A stretch of 64,000 nucleotides of DNA. Origin: Callaeas wilsoni. Lineage: Eukaryota > Chordata > Aves > Passeriformes > Callaeidae. Numbering within the stretch: position 1 is the first letter of the stretch; the number at the start of each line of letters is the position of its first letter. The position numbers and the translations under genes were made by a program. Positions 50,280 to 61,998 of the stretch are shown here, piece after piece. The stretch spans positions 151,440-215,439 of the forward strand of contig VWPU01014160.1 in NCBI GenBank assembly GCA_013398955.1, in the 5' to 3' direction. A model generated the notes under the pieces. The model ran no database searches, was not told the origin of the DNA, and saw nothing but the letters and a program-made list of their open reading frames with translations.

Positions 50280-50351
50280 CTGTTTTAAGGCCAAATTGCC
50301 AATTATTAGGTTCCATTTCTCAATGGGAGAATCCATTTTTCCAATATTTAC
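50280..50351 (-). CDS. SLC41A2: SLC41A2 exon 4 (residues 222-245)
   Basis: A 72 bp exon in phase 0 at both ends, between TTTTGATAG and donor GTAAAT. It encodes VNIGKMDSPIEKWNLIIGNL followed by ALKQ, a highly conserved connector between helices in the first MgtE half. It is too short to stand out as an open frame and was found by walking from exon 3 to exon 5. Confidence 0.96.
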
Positions 50352-53171
50352 CTATCAAAATTAGAAAAGAAATTCAGACATTTGGGGTTAAAGTGGTATT
50401 ATTTTTAAATACCCACAAATCATTCAGCTAACAAAATAAAACATTTTCATTAAAAACAAGCTATATGCTTTTAAAAAATCAAACATTGCTTTTGATTTTA
50501 AATCATATGTACAGTATCTTTCCAAAAGCAGCTAAACTTGATGCAGTTTCACACAGGAACTTGTTTAACATTAGCTTACTATACAAGATACACCTTACAT
50601 TCCTGGAATGTCCAAGCACCACCAGTGAGTAGATCACTGGCTGGAAGATCCCTTTAGACTGAGCTTGTTTCTATGGTGCTTAAATTCAGAAAATAAAAAA
50701 CGTTAAAATTTAATACTGTTTAGCATTCTGACTTTTCATTTATACAGTACAGCTAGAGATTTCTGATGCTATGAATGATGTAAGTCCAGGATTAAGGTAG
50801 TAGCTGAAAGACAGAAAATAAGTTATTCTAAGAAATTTAAAAGAACACACATACCCCTTTATAATGTATTTCCTACTTTTGCCTTTTTTTTGAGTTAGAG
50901 GACAAGATCTGATGAACAATACAAACCACTGCAGTATGCCTGTGTTTAAAATAACTTCCCTTTTGAGATAACAGAACCATTTTTTACATGTTGCACATAA
51001 ATTTTAGTGGCTTTTCCCATAAAATACTAATTTATAAGCTAACATACTTCTCAAAAATCAGAAAGACTTCATGCATGTATTTTTCATCTTTTGGTAATTT
51101 CTTTTCAGTAGATTTAAATTCAATTTCTTTTCCATTTTGTTTCATTTTGTGATACTAGTGACTTGCAGTGAACAAAGTATTAAAAGAAATGCTAATTTAC
51201 AAACAGAACGATAATAAGGCACTTTATCTTAATCACACAATAAATATTTTATAATGTTCAAACTACAGTCAAAGCTCTGCAAATATATCCATTAAGTTTA
51301 AATAGTACAGCAGTTGTTTCAGAAACTGCTGATAAGAATCTCCTTTGCATCCTTCTTAAATATCTGTATGCTAAATTAACAAAATGGCAAGCTGTGGAGA
51401 GTTTCACTTTTTCTCTCCTTTGAAAAAATTTTGGAAAAGTATCCAAAAAATCCCTGTTAAAAAAAGTAATCTTGCAAAATGCTCAATCCTGCCTAAAGGT
51501 GAGCTACTGTCAAATGCCACAGCTCTTCTTTCTCCTACTGTCACCCACACATTCACATTTTCCTTCTTTCAGATCCACCAGCTCCATAAGTGAGTTCATG
51601 GCAACATAAATCTGCTGGTCTGATGGAAAACACTTTCTTCAGGAAGCAAAAAGGGGTTATCTGCCATAAAATGAACTGATCCATCACATCCAACCATATA
51701 ACCGTGCACAAGTACTCTCAGGGTTTGGAAGGGAGAAAGAGCAGGACCACTCCTTGCAGCTGCAGATTTCCATAAACTGAGATCAAGTTTGTTGTGATAC
51801 TGTGAAATAGATGGACCTAAACAAAAGGTTTGCAAACGATAAAACACAGTCAGAACAAGAGTCTGCACAAATTTACAGGAATGACTGAATAAGGTTTTTT
51901 TTGGTGTTGGTGGTGGGTCATTTCTTTGTTTTTTTTTTTTTGTTGTTGCTACTCTTTAAAAATGAAAAAGGAATAGAGAGAAAAGACAGCAGTCTGAATT
52001 GAATGAGAATGCCCCAAAGGACAGAACAAAGCTGAAGAACTGAAGGATGCAAACTACAATATAAACACTGTGCTTGAATGGGCAGTTGACCTAAGTGCAC
52101 CTCACATGGTTATGCCAGCACAGCAGTGGGCAGAGGGAGAAGGGCTAACAGAGGCAGGACTCCAGAAGCACCTTTTTGCTCTTTTGTTGTCTGTATTCTA
52201 CATGTGAAGTAAATTCTGGTGGCATAAAAACTAATGTTTTAAAAACAGTAGGCTGTAAGATTGCCGGAGTATGGAGAGTTTACACTAACACCAAAGTGAA
52301 GTACAAGCTATGCCCTGAGGCAGATGAAAAACAGAGTTTTGAGACAGATTTAGTCAAACAACTGATTCTGAAGTGGATGGGAAATTGTGAGTGATCAGTA
52401 AGAAGCAGCTAAAGGAGAAATTTGGGCTACAAGATGAATGGAAGTGACCAGACAACACTCGAAACCAGATGTACTACGGGTAAGAAACTTGCTAAGAAGA
52501 CACTACTTTTTGGCTGACCACATAATTAACAATAAAGTAAAGGTAATTAGTTTACAGCCCCAAGAGCACAGACACGTCTGCAAATTCAGATGTGATTCTA
52601 AGCTAAGTGAGCAAGCAGGGCAAGAATTAACTCCAATGCTGAACTCATGTTAGAAGTTTCCTCCTCAAAAGGTGAAGCTGGTCACAGGGGCACAGTCTTG
52701 TTTTTACTTAAAGACAGGTGTCTGCTGGGGCGCCAGGTAGTGCAAATGTTGGCCAAAGAGGGGAAGATTAATTGGAGAAGTGTGTTCCAAATAACTGTTT
52801 AGATATACTCAGAATTAATATTCTCCTTCTGTTCTCATCTAGGATGAGGATGACAGCACCAAAGGTTGAGTGGCTAAAGAGAGTAGGGGTCAATGAAACC
52901 AATGGGAAGAATGCAAGAGTCAGAATAACCTACTTCTGAGAGAACTGGCATGTAAGTTGCAGGTCTAGTAGTAGGCCATCACCTCTAAGCTACATGTAAC
53001 AGGTTTTCACTGCTTTGGTTTGGGGTTTTTTTGTTTGCTTTTTTTAGGAGGTTTTTTTGGCATATAAAACCTAAATATAGTCTTGTTAGCATTCCCTTGG
53101 TAATGAATGACCTATACTGTTCTTATCTTGTACAGGATTTTTCTCTTAACCTCCATGGTGTTGTGCATAAG

Positions 53172-53196
53172 CACACACACACTCACACACACACAG
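53172..53196 (+). repeat. (CA)n microsatellite, interrupted once
   Basis: About twelve CA units with one CACT interruption, followed by a GAGAG stretch. Confidence 0.9.
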
Positions 53197-54759
53197 AGAG
53201 TAATATTTACTGATGAGCTCTTCCCTATCTAGAACAAACTGGAGCGATCACTGGCAAAAGAGAGAATATTCACTGAACTGTAACATGAACTTATGACTAA
53301 GGAAGTCCCAGAAAGATCCCAATCACCCGTGTAACTTAGACCACAGTCTGTCACGATTCTCGAAGAAAAGATGTCATACAAGTCAATTAGAGGCATTAGA
53401 AAACAAACAAATAACAAAAAAACCCCCACAAGTCTGTTGATGCAAAGCTGGGAAGTAGCTTGGTGCCAGTGGTGCCGTGACTGGGCAGTGCCAAGGAAAT
53501 TGGAAATCCCACACGCACCCAGCACTGTTAAGAGGACACGTTCACTTCACTGATCTCAGCCAGCTCATCAACCCTCCTGGCAGAAAGACATGAACAGAGC
53601 TGGCTAACCTGATTTAGCCAAGACAGATGTATGACAATTTCTGGTACTGGGATGACAGGAAGGCTTCATGGCATGCTTGAATAAAAACCTCTGAAGCATC
53701 AGCTGATTTATGTCTTGGTGAGACTTAACAACAGTGGTAAGAGGCACTGGTAACACTCCTCAAACTAAGCCTTCTTGATATTAAATTGTTTGAGTCTTGG
53801 TAGTGCTTCGGGTTCAAATGGCCGAATTGCCTCTGAAAAACCACATTTGAGATACCTACATGTTGAGAAATACATTTAGTGCATCCTTAATGTACAGATC
53901 ATGTTACCACAGTTACTGGGACACTCTGAAGAGTGCCATTTTGGGCTGGAGAGAGTGGCCTGAAACTCATGATGCCAACTTTCCTTTACTGACTGGACAT
54001 GCAGCCTGTGTTGTGGCAGCTCCAGCAGCCTTTACCTGTGTGTGTGAGAGGGGGATGAGCTCCTGTCTTGGTAACAGCTGATTGATAATAAGAACCTAGG
54101 TCAGGAGTCACAGTGCAGAGAAAGGGTCTGTGTGACCCTTTTCCAAATGTCCCCTGAGAGCAGTGATGTTCACAAATGTGATGGCACTGGTGAGGATGGG
54201 GAATTCAGCCACTGACTGACCCAGAAAAGTTCTGGATTTGTGATCTGCCAAAGGTCATATGCTCAATTGAGACAAAGAATTAAAGATCACATTAACTGAA
54301 GCAGAAGTGGTGATGTGTATTCTGACCTTCTTTATTTTAAGCCTTCAGTAAGGCACTGGTAGATCTTGGACTTGGTGTATTTTTCACTATGCAATACAAG
54401 CATCTTTAATCCTCAGGCCATGAACTGTACCAGTCAGAAACAAATTAAGCAACAGGTCAACAAAAACCAAAAGGTAAAGTAATAGACAAAAGCATTCATG
54501 CCTGACAGTAAAGGCATCAAGGTTTAAACACAAAATACTGTTTAGAAATGGTAAGAATACTCAGAAAAGTAAGAACAATAAAATCAAATAGAAAACAAGA
54601 TTGAATGGCTAAGGATGACACTGACAAAGATACAACAGAACATGTCAATTCTTATGTATGAAAGTAATCAATTTCTGTAATGGGCATGGCACAAGCAAAC
54701 CTTCACAGGACTGCCAAGGCTATGTCCATCACAGCATGCATTCAGGCAACAACTCAATA

Positions 54760-55220
54760 TAACGTGGCAATGACATTTATTAATGACAAGAACACTGGGA
54801 GACCTTGTCAATACAAAGCATTGTAATACCATACAAAAACTGAATGTCCTTGAGGGTTACAGCAGCAAAAACAGATAAAATTCAACAGTAGAAATGCAAG
54901 GTCTTGCACTTACACACTAATAATATTTCTGCCAGAAGACAGGAGTGACAGCTGGAAATGAACAAAAGCATAAATAATAGGGCACAGACATTGATCACAA
55001 AGTGGCTGAGAGGTCTAAACCTGACCCTTCTAGGCAAGTAAGTACATAAAACCCCAGAAACTTTCAAGAGCAATATTCTACAAAGACGTAGTAAAATCTC
55101 ATCTGGAGTTATGTGCACCTTTGACCAGACATGTACTAGAAAAATTCATTCAAGTACAAAGAGGCAGAGAGTGGGGGCCTTGCTGGAGAACAGAAGCACC
55201 GCATTAGGCAGTCTTAGAGA
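54760..55220 (+). mobile_element. Diverged CR1 LINE body fragment (ORF2 3' region)
   Basis: The plus strand carries 'aaattcaacagtagaaatg', then 'caaggtcttgcact' and, about 200 bases on, 'atctcatctggagttatgtg'. These match the order of 'aagttcaacaagggaaatgcaaagtcctgcac' and 'cctcatctggagtactgtg' known from the end of CR1 ORF2. The reading frame is destroyed. The fragment may extend left towards 54300, where 'gccttcagtaaggc' resembles another CR1 block. Confidence 0.6.
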
Positions 55221-55954
55221 GATACCCAGTGCAGCTATCAGAAATAGTCTAGCCACGTTATTAGACTGATCTGATCACTAGTTATTCACACACACACAAA
55301 AGATATACAGGAAGGCAATCTGGCTTACATAGACTAGAAAAATGAAGAGATGGAACATCCCCTGAAATGTAAAAAACAGCTATAACAAATACATGAGAAT
55401 GAACACAGGAAAAAACCTAGTTATGCTACATTACAGTGTTGACACACACAAAAAATAAGCAGACACAAAAACAAACAAAACAACCTCACCACAACAAAAG
55501 TACATAAATTTATTTAGCCAGAAAGCTAAAAAGAAAAGTTTCTTGCAGTTTGATCAACAGAGGTCTGGAATAGCAAAGTTACCAATGGTTTTTTTTGGTG
55601 CCACACAAATGGTCTTTAAAAAAATGTGTTTAAAACATAAACATTTTACTAGCCTATTCAAAATCCCTCAAGGTCAAAGAGATCTCTCAGCCTTACAGAA
55701 TACACATGTAAACCTCAAAAATCTGCTTATCTGTTCTGAATGATTAGTTGGAAGAGACTTAAGAAGTGAAGTTTTGATGTGTGGAGACAAGGGTCACCTT
55801 TTTAACTTTGCCAACTTAATAACAGGTTTAAACTGTCTCATAGCAGCCAGATGAATTCATAAACATAAAACACTTGCGTCTCAAAGATTTGTTTCCTTTT
55901 TGAAATATTTTAAACATGTATCTGAAGAGCGAAGAGGAAGAGAAAGTTACTTAC

Positions 55955-56062
55955 AGCAGTTGACAGCCTGGATGCCAAGGTCATTTCCAAATTTCCTTTG
56001 AGACCGAGAAGTGCAGGAACCAAGATAAAGACTTCAGTAACATTCTTGAACACATCCCAGTG
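55955..56062 (-). CDS. SLC41A2: SLC41A2 exon 3 (residues 186-221)
   Basis: 108 bp in phase 0 at both ends between acceptor CCTTTGTATAG and donor GTAAGT. It reads [20 protein letters not shown] and then [16 protein letters not shown], which is the first-half partner of the exon 9 motif. No usable ATG, so it does not appear as an isolated gene. Confidence 0.96.
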
Positions 56063-57274
56063 CTATACAAAGGATACAGTGGGAAACATTTAATTGAAAA
56101 ATTCTCTTTAGACCATCCACAGGGTATTCCAAAAATTCTGTAAATCATAACTTAATCCTCTAAAAAAAATTTAATCTTTTTATATTAGACTTCAAAGTCT
56201 GAAGTCAGAACTGTTACCTGTTTAGATAAAACAGATATGACTGCATATTACCACTTCAAAGATGAGAAGACTATAGGCAAGAGATACAAAACTTGGCTTT
56301 AAAACAAATGTAGTTAAAAAAAAGATGTCATTAATTTGAAGTATTTGTTTTTCATAACTTTACAATAGTCCCAGATATTATGACTGCTCTTGAATTCTGC
56401 TCCTAATTTCCAGTAATATTTTCACCTTTTCCTTTCCAGCTATGTAGAAACCTCACATAAAACCAGCAAGGAATTGTCATATGAACAGAGCCTGTAAGTA
56501 AAAAAAGCTTGACTTTAATCTTTTACCACTAAGTGTGAAATTTATAAGAGCCTAGCTTTCCAAAACCCAGGTTTTTAAAAGAAAACTCTTGTAATTTTTT
56601 GTGCACCAAGTTCTCAGCACTCGAGTGCTGTGCTACTTTGTATATCTTGTCAACCCAAGTATTTAATTTGTCATCATTTACCAACTTTAACTAAACTAAC
56701 AAAACTGTAAATTGTCTCTTTATTCAGGGATTTGCAATCATTTAAATTATTATTTTAATGGAAATAAAAGGATTCAATTAAAGCATCATGTAAAGCATTT
56801 ACAAAGAATAAATTGGTAAGATGTACATGAACAAAGACTGGTGTAAAACAGCCCAAAGAAGCCATAAAGTTTCTATGTCAAATTTTATTTTCCTTTTTCT
56901 TGAGGAAACAAAGTGATTTTTCATTGCAACTGATTGAAGTCCACGCTTCCTTTACTCTCTCAAGATTTTGAGTGATAAAGATTGTCACCTCTTGCTCCTA
57001 TTTTAGTTAACTTTGTAAACTCTTTAAGTGTAGCCAAAGAAATCCCTTAAAGCCGAACGAAGCAAAACCAAACCAAAGGGGGAAAATTGTACTGTATTGT
57101 ACTTCTGTTTAAATATTGTGGTCGTTTCAAACTTTTTTTAATAAGAAATTCATAGTAGCAGAACCACAGACCTAATTATCTCTCAATGTTGCAGACATCT
57201 ACAATGTCACACATTAGAACTACAGACCTCATAAACTGCCTGCTAAAAAGGAGCCTTCCAAAGCAAATACCAAC
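56063..57274 (-). other. SLC41A2: SLC41A2 intron 2
   Basis: GT-AG intron of 1212 bases with a slightly weak donor (CAG|GTTGGT). Nothing else was recognised. Confidence 0.9.
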
Positions 57275-57829
57275 CTGCACAATATCCAAAACCATGCCAG
57301 CAGAAACAGTTCCAAATCCTGCTAGCAAAAAAGGTACAAGTATCTGCAGTGCCATAATACTACTCGATTCTTTGGGTTGCTTTCTGCTTCCTTCCACGAT
57401 GATATCTTCATTACTGTCACTAGAGAGAGCCTCATCCTGCAACATGGCATCCGTTTCCGACGTATCCATTCCATCACAGTAATTGTAACTGGTAAAATCA
57501 TCGTATTTAGGGCTGCAGCTAGATGGGCTGTGTCCATTGCTACCATGAAAGCTTGGTTCTGAGAAGTGATGGTACTCTGTGTGTTGTTCGGACCTGACAT
57601 TAAAATTGTGTCCTGGTGGTTGCAATCCATCTTGCCAGACACCATTCGCCTTTTTGTGTCTCTCCTCTTGCTTTATTTGGTAAACAACAGGAACCATACT
57701 TAAAAGCAGTCTCAAAAATTTATCAGACTGAATTGTATTAAGATTTATGGTCCAGTTTACAAAGCCTTCTCTGTCATGGACTTTGCTATTTGTTTTGGAG
57801 ATGGTAGATCTGCCTTTACAGTTAGTCAT
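57275..57829 (-). CDS. SLC41A2: SLC41A2 exon 2, coding part (start codon, residues 1-185)
   Basis: The ATG at 57827-57829 is the first in-frame ATG after an in-frame stop and has A at -3. The protein opens with MTNCKGRSTISKTNS, matching the family start. The first about 155 residues are polar, rich in Ser, Asp, Glu and His, with an acidic stretch (DEALSSDSNEDIIVE), and are predicted to lie outside the membrane. The last 30 residues enter the first MgtE helix, ALQILVPFLLAGFGTVSAGM, ending VLDIVQ at donor GTTGGT. The open frame continues past the donor with unrelated residues, which are intronic. The in-frame TTG upstream at 57859 is unlikely to be the start. Confidence 0.96.
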
Positions 57830-58006
57830 AGTGCTACAGAAGTACAGGCTGAAAAGCAATCCGTTCTTCAGATGTCAGCCAAGAAATCTTGCAGGTGAGT
57901 CATCAAGTGCCACACTTACACGTGGACCAAAACGTTCCTTTTTTGCAAGCAAAAGTGTTTTTTCATTGCTCTCAGATCTTCAACAATTCCATAAGGAAGA
58001 CTAGAT
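57830..58006 (-). promoter_or_regulatory. SLC41A2: SLC41A2 exon 2 leader (5'UTR) with three short uORFs
   Basis: A strong acceptor, CTACTTTTTTGCAG, places the start of exon 2 at 58006, leaving 177 bases of leader. Three ATG-initiated upstream ORFs lie in it: 57972-57992 (6 codons), 57916-57966 (16 codons) and 57868-57903 (11 codons). All terminate before the main start, so the message may be subject to uORF-dependent translational control. The acceptor assignment is inferred from sequence only. Confidence 0.6.
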
Positions 58007-58624
58007 CTGCAAAAAAGTAGAAGTATATATTTAACTTTTAAAAGATTTTAACTCTACAGAATACACGAGATACTGGGTTAATTTTTCAGATCACAATCTT
58101 CTGTCTTTTCTGTTTACTGTGATTTAAGGTGAAGGTGTTTCTACTTCGACATTTCCATCTTGGTAGGAAATTAAACAATGATATACTGACAGTCTCAAGT
58201 CATTCCACATTCCCTCCATCAGAAGTCACTTAACCTTCCTTTTCTTTAATCTTCATGTTGTGATAATAATTGTGGTAATTTACTAAAAGAACACTTCTAA
58301 TTAGACTCAAAGCTTTGCTGACTTTGGTATTTCTTACTAAACTCCATAAGCACAAGTAAATGATTGGCATAAACAGAGAAACAAAGGTCAGGGAGACTGC
58401 ACCAGCATGATGTAGGATAACACAATTCCACGTGACTTTGTATCTACGCAAAGCTGTGGAAATATTTTACAGACTGTAGGAAATGAAAATATTTTAGGGC
58501 TGAAGGACTTTTAATCTGCATTTCCTAAGAAACTCAGCTTCCTATGATCATATTTTTGATGTTATGATTCCTATACTTCCCTTCCCTCTGTTTCAATGCT
58601 TTAAAGTCATCCAGTATTTCTAGA

Positions 58625-60821
58625 GCAATTTCAGATAGACTTTACATTGAGTGGAGATGTCAAAGCTTTTAGCAACTAATAGCCTTAGTAAGAGATCCAA
58701 GTTTTGCCTTTGCCATTAGGCATCTTCAAGCATCAGCTAGGATAACTCACTCCAATATGGCCAGAGCAGGTAAACTTCAAAATTCTTGCTGCTCACAGAA
58801 CTACTTGATTTGGGTTTTTTGAGTGAAAAGATGACTCAGAAGCAACATGATGATTTCCCCTCTACCACTTGCTTTATCCAAGGGAGCTCTGACCAAGAAA
58901 CGAATATTTTTAAAATGACAGTGAAATTTATGGCTTGATCTAGAAAGAAGCCAAGTTTTGCAAGAAACAGCAATCTTTTTGCCACAAGACCGACTGAGGA
59001 ATTTAAGCAACCGAGATTCCTGCAATATCTTTTGCCATTCTGTAGCAGATTGTGCTACGTTGAACCTTTCTGTTTCAGTGCATAAAAAACCCCTAGGTCT
59101 CAATTCTGGTTTCCATACGCTTTAATTAGGCATAACAAAACAACCTTCGGTGCTATCCCAGAGCAGCTCTAACCACAGGTCAAAATGGTGCTCTGTTAAG
59201 TGCTACAAAAAGACAGAACAAGAAGAAGCAATTGAAGAATTTCATTTCACTCCCAGGAAAATGCATTGAGAAAATGTTCTGACAGCTTTAACAAGGCAGA
59301 GTCTGGCTCTCATTGCAGTTTCTCCCATATGTCCTCCAGTCGCATCACCAGAGTGCTAGACCAGTGACTCATGGAAATTATTCATTGCTCTGGAACTCTG
59401 GCCAAAAATATTTGGGTTAATTATCCATATATTTTTTAACATATGGATTGTTCTTCTTTTAAGTTTTTATACTTCGGGTTTTTTTAAGAAACAAATCTTT
59501 CGATAAGATTGTGGTTTCATTTAATATAAAAAAGTATTAACAAATAGAAATGGTACTTAAAAGGGAAGAAAAAGGGGAACAGAAAAATTATTTGGTCAAG
59601 TTCCCAATGGAGGAAGAGGCTAGTGTGGATGGCTAACAGTTGAAATAGTACAAAGCAGTTTGGATGACAGCCATTTATGTTTTTCCTACCACAAAGACTT
59701 AGAATGACAAAATGTGAACTTAATGATACAGGCTGGAAAATGAGAATTTCAGAAGATAAACTGAAAAATAGAAAATCATAAAACTGTTTAGGTTGGAAAA
59801 GTATAGTGTAGATAATATACAGTGAAGAGTAATTGCTCCTTCAGAGCATACAGAGAGAAGATAACTACAAACCCTTCTAAACGTAACTATTCATTTCTAA
59901 AAACCTGTTCCAACAAAAATAATTTTCTAAATGTCTGGTGCAATATTTTTATCCTAAGTTACAGGATGCTAATAATTGCTGTATTTTCAGGGGGGGTTTT
60001 GTATCTACAAGATGCAGCAAACCCTGTTGTTCGTGTCGTTCTAAGGAACAAAAAGAACTTCCCAAGAAGCTTTATCGTTGGCAAGAAAAATGACTATGTT
60101 GTTGTGTTGTCTAGAAAAGATATGGGAGCTAAAGAAGCAAGCTCTGCTCGAGTAATTCATATGAAGAAAAGGCAGTTAAAATCGCAAAAATCTCTTTCTC
60201 AGTCTCTGTAGAAAGAGGAGGTAAGTGGTTCTGGTTTCTTGACATATAATCTGGAGGTTACAGAAAAAGATGAAGTACTGAAAAAAAAAGCGAGAGACAG
60301 ACAAAGATCCTTTGAGAAGTCAGGAAGCAGCCCCAGATTTATCATATCTGGCATATTGTATATGAAATGAAAGGGCACCTTGTCTTTGTCCCTACAGGCA
60401 ATATAATGAGCTATGCCCAAACTATGAAAATAATAATTCCCTCTTCCTTATTGTTTCCTAAGTATCTACTTTTAATAGTTTCTTCTTTTCCTTCATACAT
60501 TTTATACCACATAGCAATTACTGTTTTACCCACCTCTACCTCTCAGTCCTGCAAGCATACACAAACAGTTTGCAAACATAAACAAACAGTTCTGTAAACA
60601 TAAATAGGAAATACAGCCATATCCTGTCATCCACTGAAGACGTGTTCCTGAAAAATAAGACACTTGGAAATCCAACAGAGAGCAAGCCAGTTTTACCCAT
60701 AAGAATTAATACAACTGATGCACACAGCAATTTAGAAAAGACACATGGAGACAGTATACGTGATGTTCAGGCAGAAATAAAAGCTGTAGAAAATAGCTCC
60801 ACAAGCTGGGACAGATATTGA
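58625..60821 (+). pseudogene. Decayed protein-coding remnant of unknown parent, antisense to SLC41A2
   Basis: I do not recognise the parent gene. Several plus-strand stretches read like ordinary globular or disordered protein rather than translated intron. They are 58673-58819, 58799-58920, 58925-59122, 59126-59266 (with EEAIEEFHFTPRKM), 59270-59356, 59990-60208 (with VVRVVLRNKKNFPRSFIVGK), 60212-60364 (with KEEVSGSGFLTYNLEVTEKD) and 60582-60818 (with PTESKPVLPIRINTTDAHSN, ending SSTSWDRY and TGA). Most share one frame. They are broken by single stops (58820, 59123, 59267, 59357, 60209) and apparent frameshifts, and by a non-coding-like gap at about 59440-59985 holding a CR1 fragment. This pattern fits a processed retrocopy or dead gene. 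Chance open frames remain an alternative for any one block. Confidence 0.5.
59768..59812 (-). mobile_element. CR1 LINE 3'-terminal scrap, minus orientation
   Basis: The plus strand 'gaaaatcataaaactgtttaggttggaaaag' block corresponds to the reverse of the CR1 end 'cttttccaacctaaacgattctatgattct'. Only about 45 bases are recognisable. It lies in the gap between the pseudogene-like blocks. Confidence 0.5.
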
Positions 60822-61689
60822 CTTTTGGAAATGCAAAGCTGCTTTAGAAAAATCTCAGGTACTTCAGCTATGAAACTGAACACCTGATCATTATGACATT
60901 TTTCTATTCTTCACCTTTGATTGGCTCAGAAAGATGAAATTACCAAAAAATTAAACTGTTCAGGAAGCTCAAAGAACTCTATTCACTATTGCCCACAGAA
61001 TTGTCCGCATTGTTTTAGACACACCTATAATGCAGTTCACAAGAGCATGGGAAAGAAAATGCCTCTTCCATACTTTCCCTTGGTTTAAAGAACATCTAGC
61101 ATTAGCAGGATTAAGGGACCAAATTCTACAGCTAAATTTGATCAGATAGATATTAGACTGCCAACAATTCATTTAAAGTGTGAACACAATAAATCACCAT
61201 GACCTTTTAAGACCCTTCAAAGATAGGTGAAGGAGGAAGAATCAAGCATGAAATTTCTGTAGAGTCAACATTATGACAGGCTAAAACAAATACTTATCAA
61301 AGTCTAGATCTAGGGGAAATTCTGATTTCTTTCAGAGCTTAGCTAACAAAACCAAAAGATAACATCTATCTAAATAATTCTGAGGGCTTTCACGGGACCC
61401 AAAGCTAATGATGCCACAGTCAAAACCTGTTTTTCCTTAAAGTGTCCAACGTTTTTCTACAGGTGGTCTTTTAAAGCAACAATAATCTCTACACTGCACT
61501 TCTAGGTAGTCTTAGAAGAATTGTAGTTTACAAATGTGTAAACATGCCTATCTGAGAAATGCCTCTCAGGACAAGAACAAGCCTTGGAAAGGGATTCAGG
61601 AAAGTAATATGAAACGCTAACGAAACAATGAACTTTAATATTTTGCCATAATAAGCAAAGATGAAGCTGGATTATTCCTTGGCTTGAAA

Positions 61690-61998
61690 GACTCTTTTTG
61701 TGTCTTCAGAGATGAAGCCAGACTCTTCTCACTGAAAGGATGAGAGGCAGCAGGCACAAATTGAAACACTGGAAATGGCATTTGAACATAAGTAAAAGCT
61801 GGGGGTTTTTACCACGACAGTGGCTGAACACTGGTTCAGACAGGTTCTGGAGGCTCCATTCTTGGTGATATCTGAAACCAAACTGGATATGGCCCCAAGC
61901 AACCTATTCTTCTTGACCCTACACTGAACAGAGGTGTCTGAATAGAAAATTCCCTGAGATTCCTTCTGACCTCAACAGTTCTGAGATTCTGTAAAGTT
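61690..61998 (+). mobile_element. CR1 LINE 3'-end fragment, plus orientation
   Basis: Good match in order to the avian CR1 3' end: 'agactcttctcactg', 'aggatgagaggcagcaggca', 'gaaacactggaaatggcatt', 'gaacactggttcagacagg', 'ttggtgatatctgaaacc', 'gagattccttctgacctcaa' and the terminal 'ttctgagattctgta'. It is 5' truncated and moderately diverged. Confidence 0.85.

Larger units (their letters stand above)
50352..55954 (-). other. SLC41A2: SLC41A2 intron 3
   Basis: GT-AG intron of 5603 bases. It contains a T run near 51930-51941, a CA/CACACT microsatellite at 53172-53196 and a diverged CR1 body fragment at about 54760-55220. The remainder has scattered open frames without recognisable proteins. 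Confidence 0.9.

Noticed and set aside
57186..58004. Plus-strand open frames opposite SLC41A2 exon 2
   Set aside because: They are shadows of the exon. The minus-strand frame carries the conserved protein.
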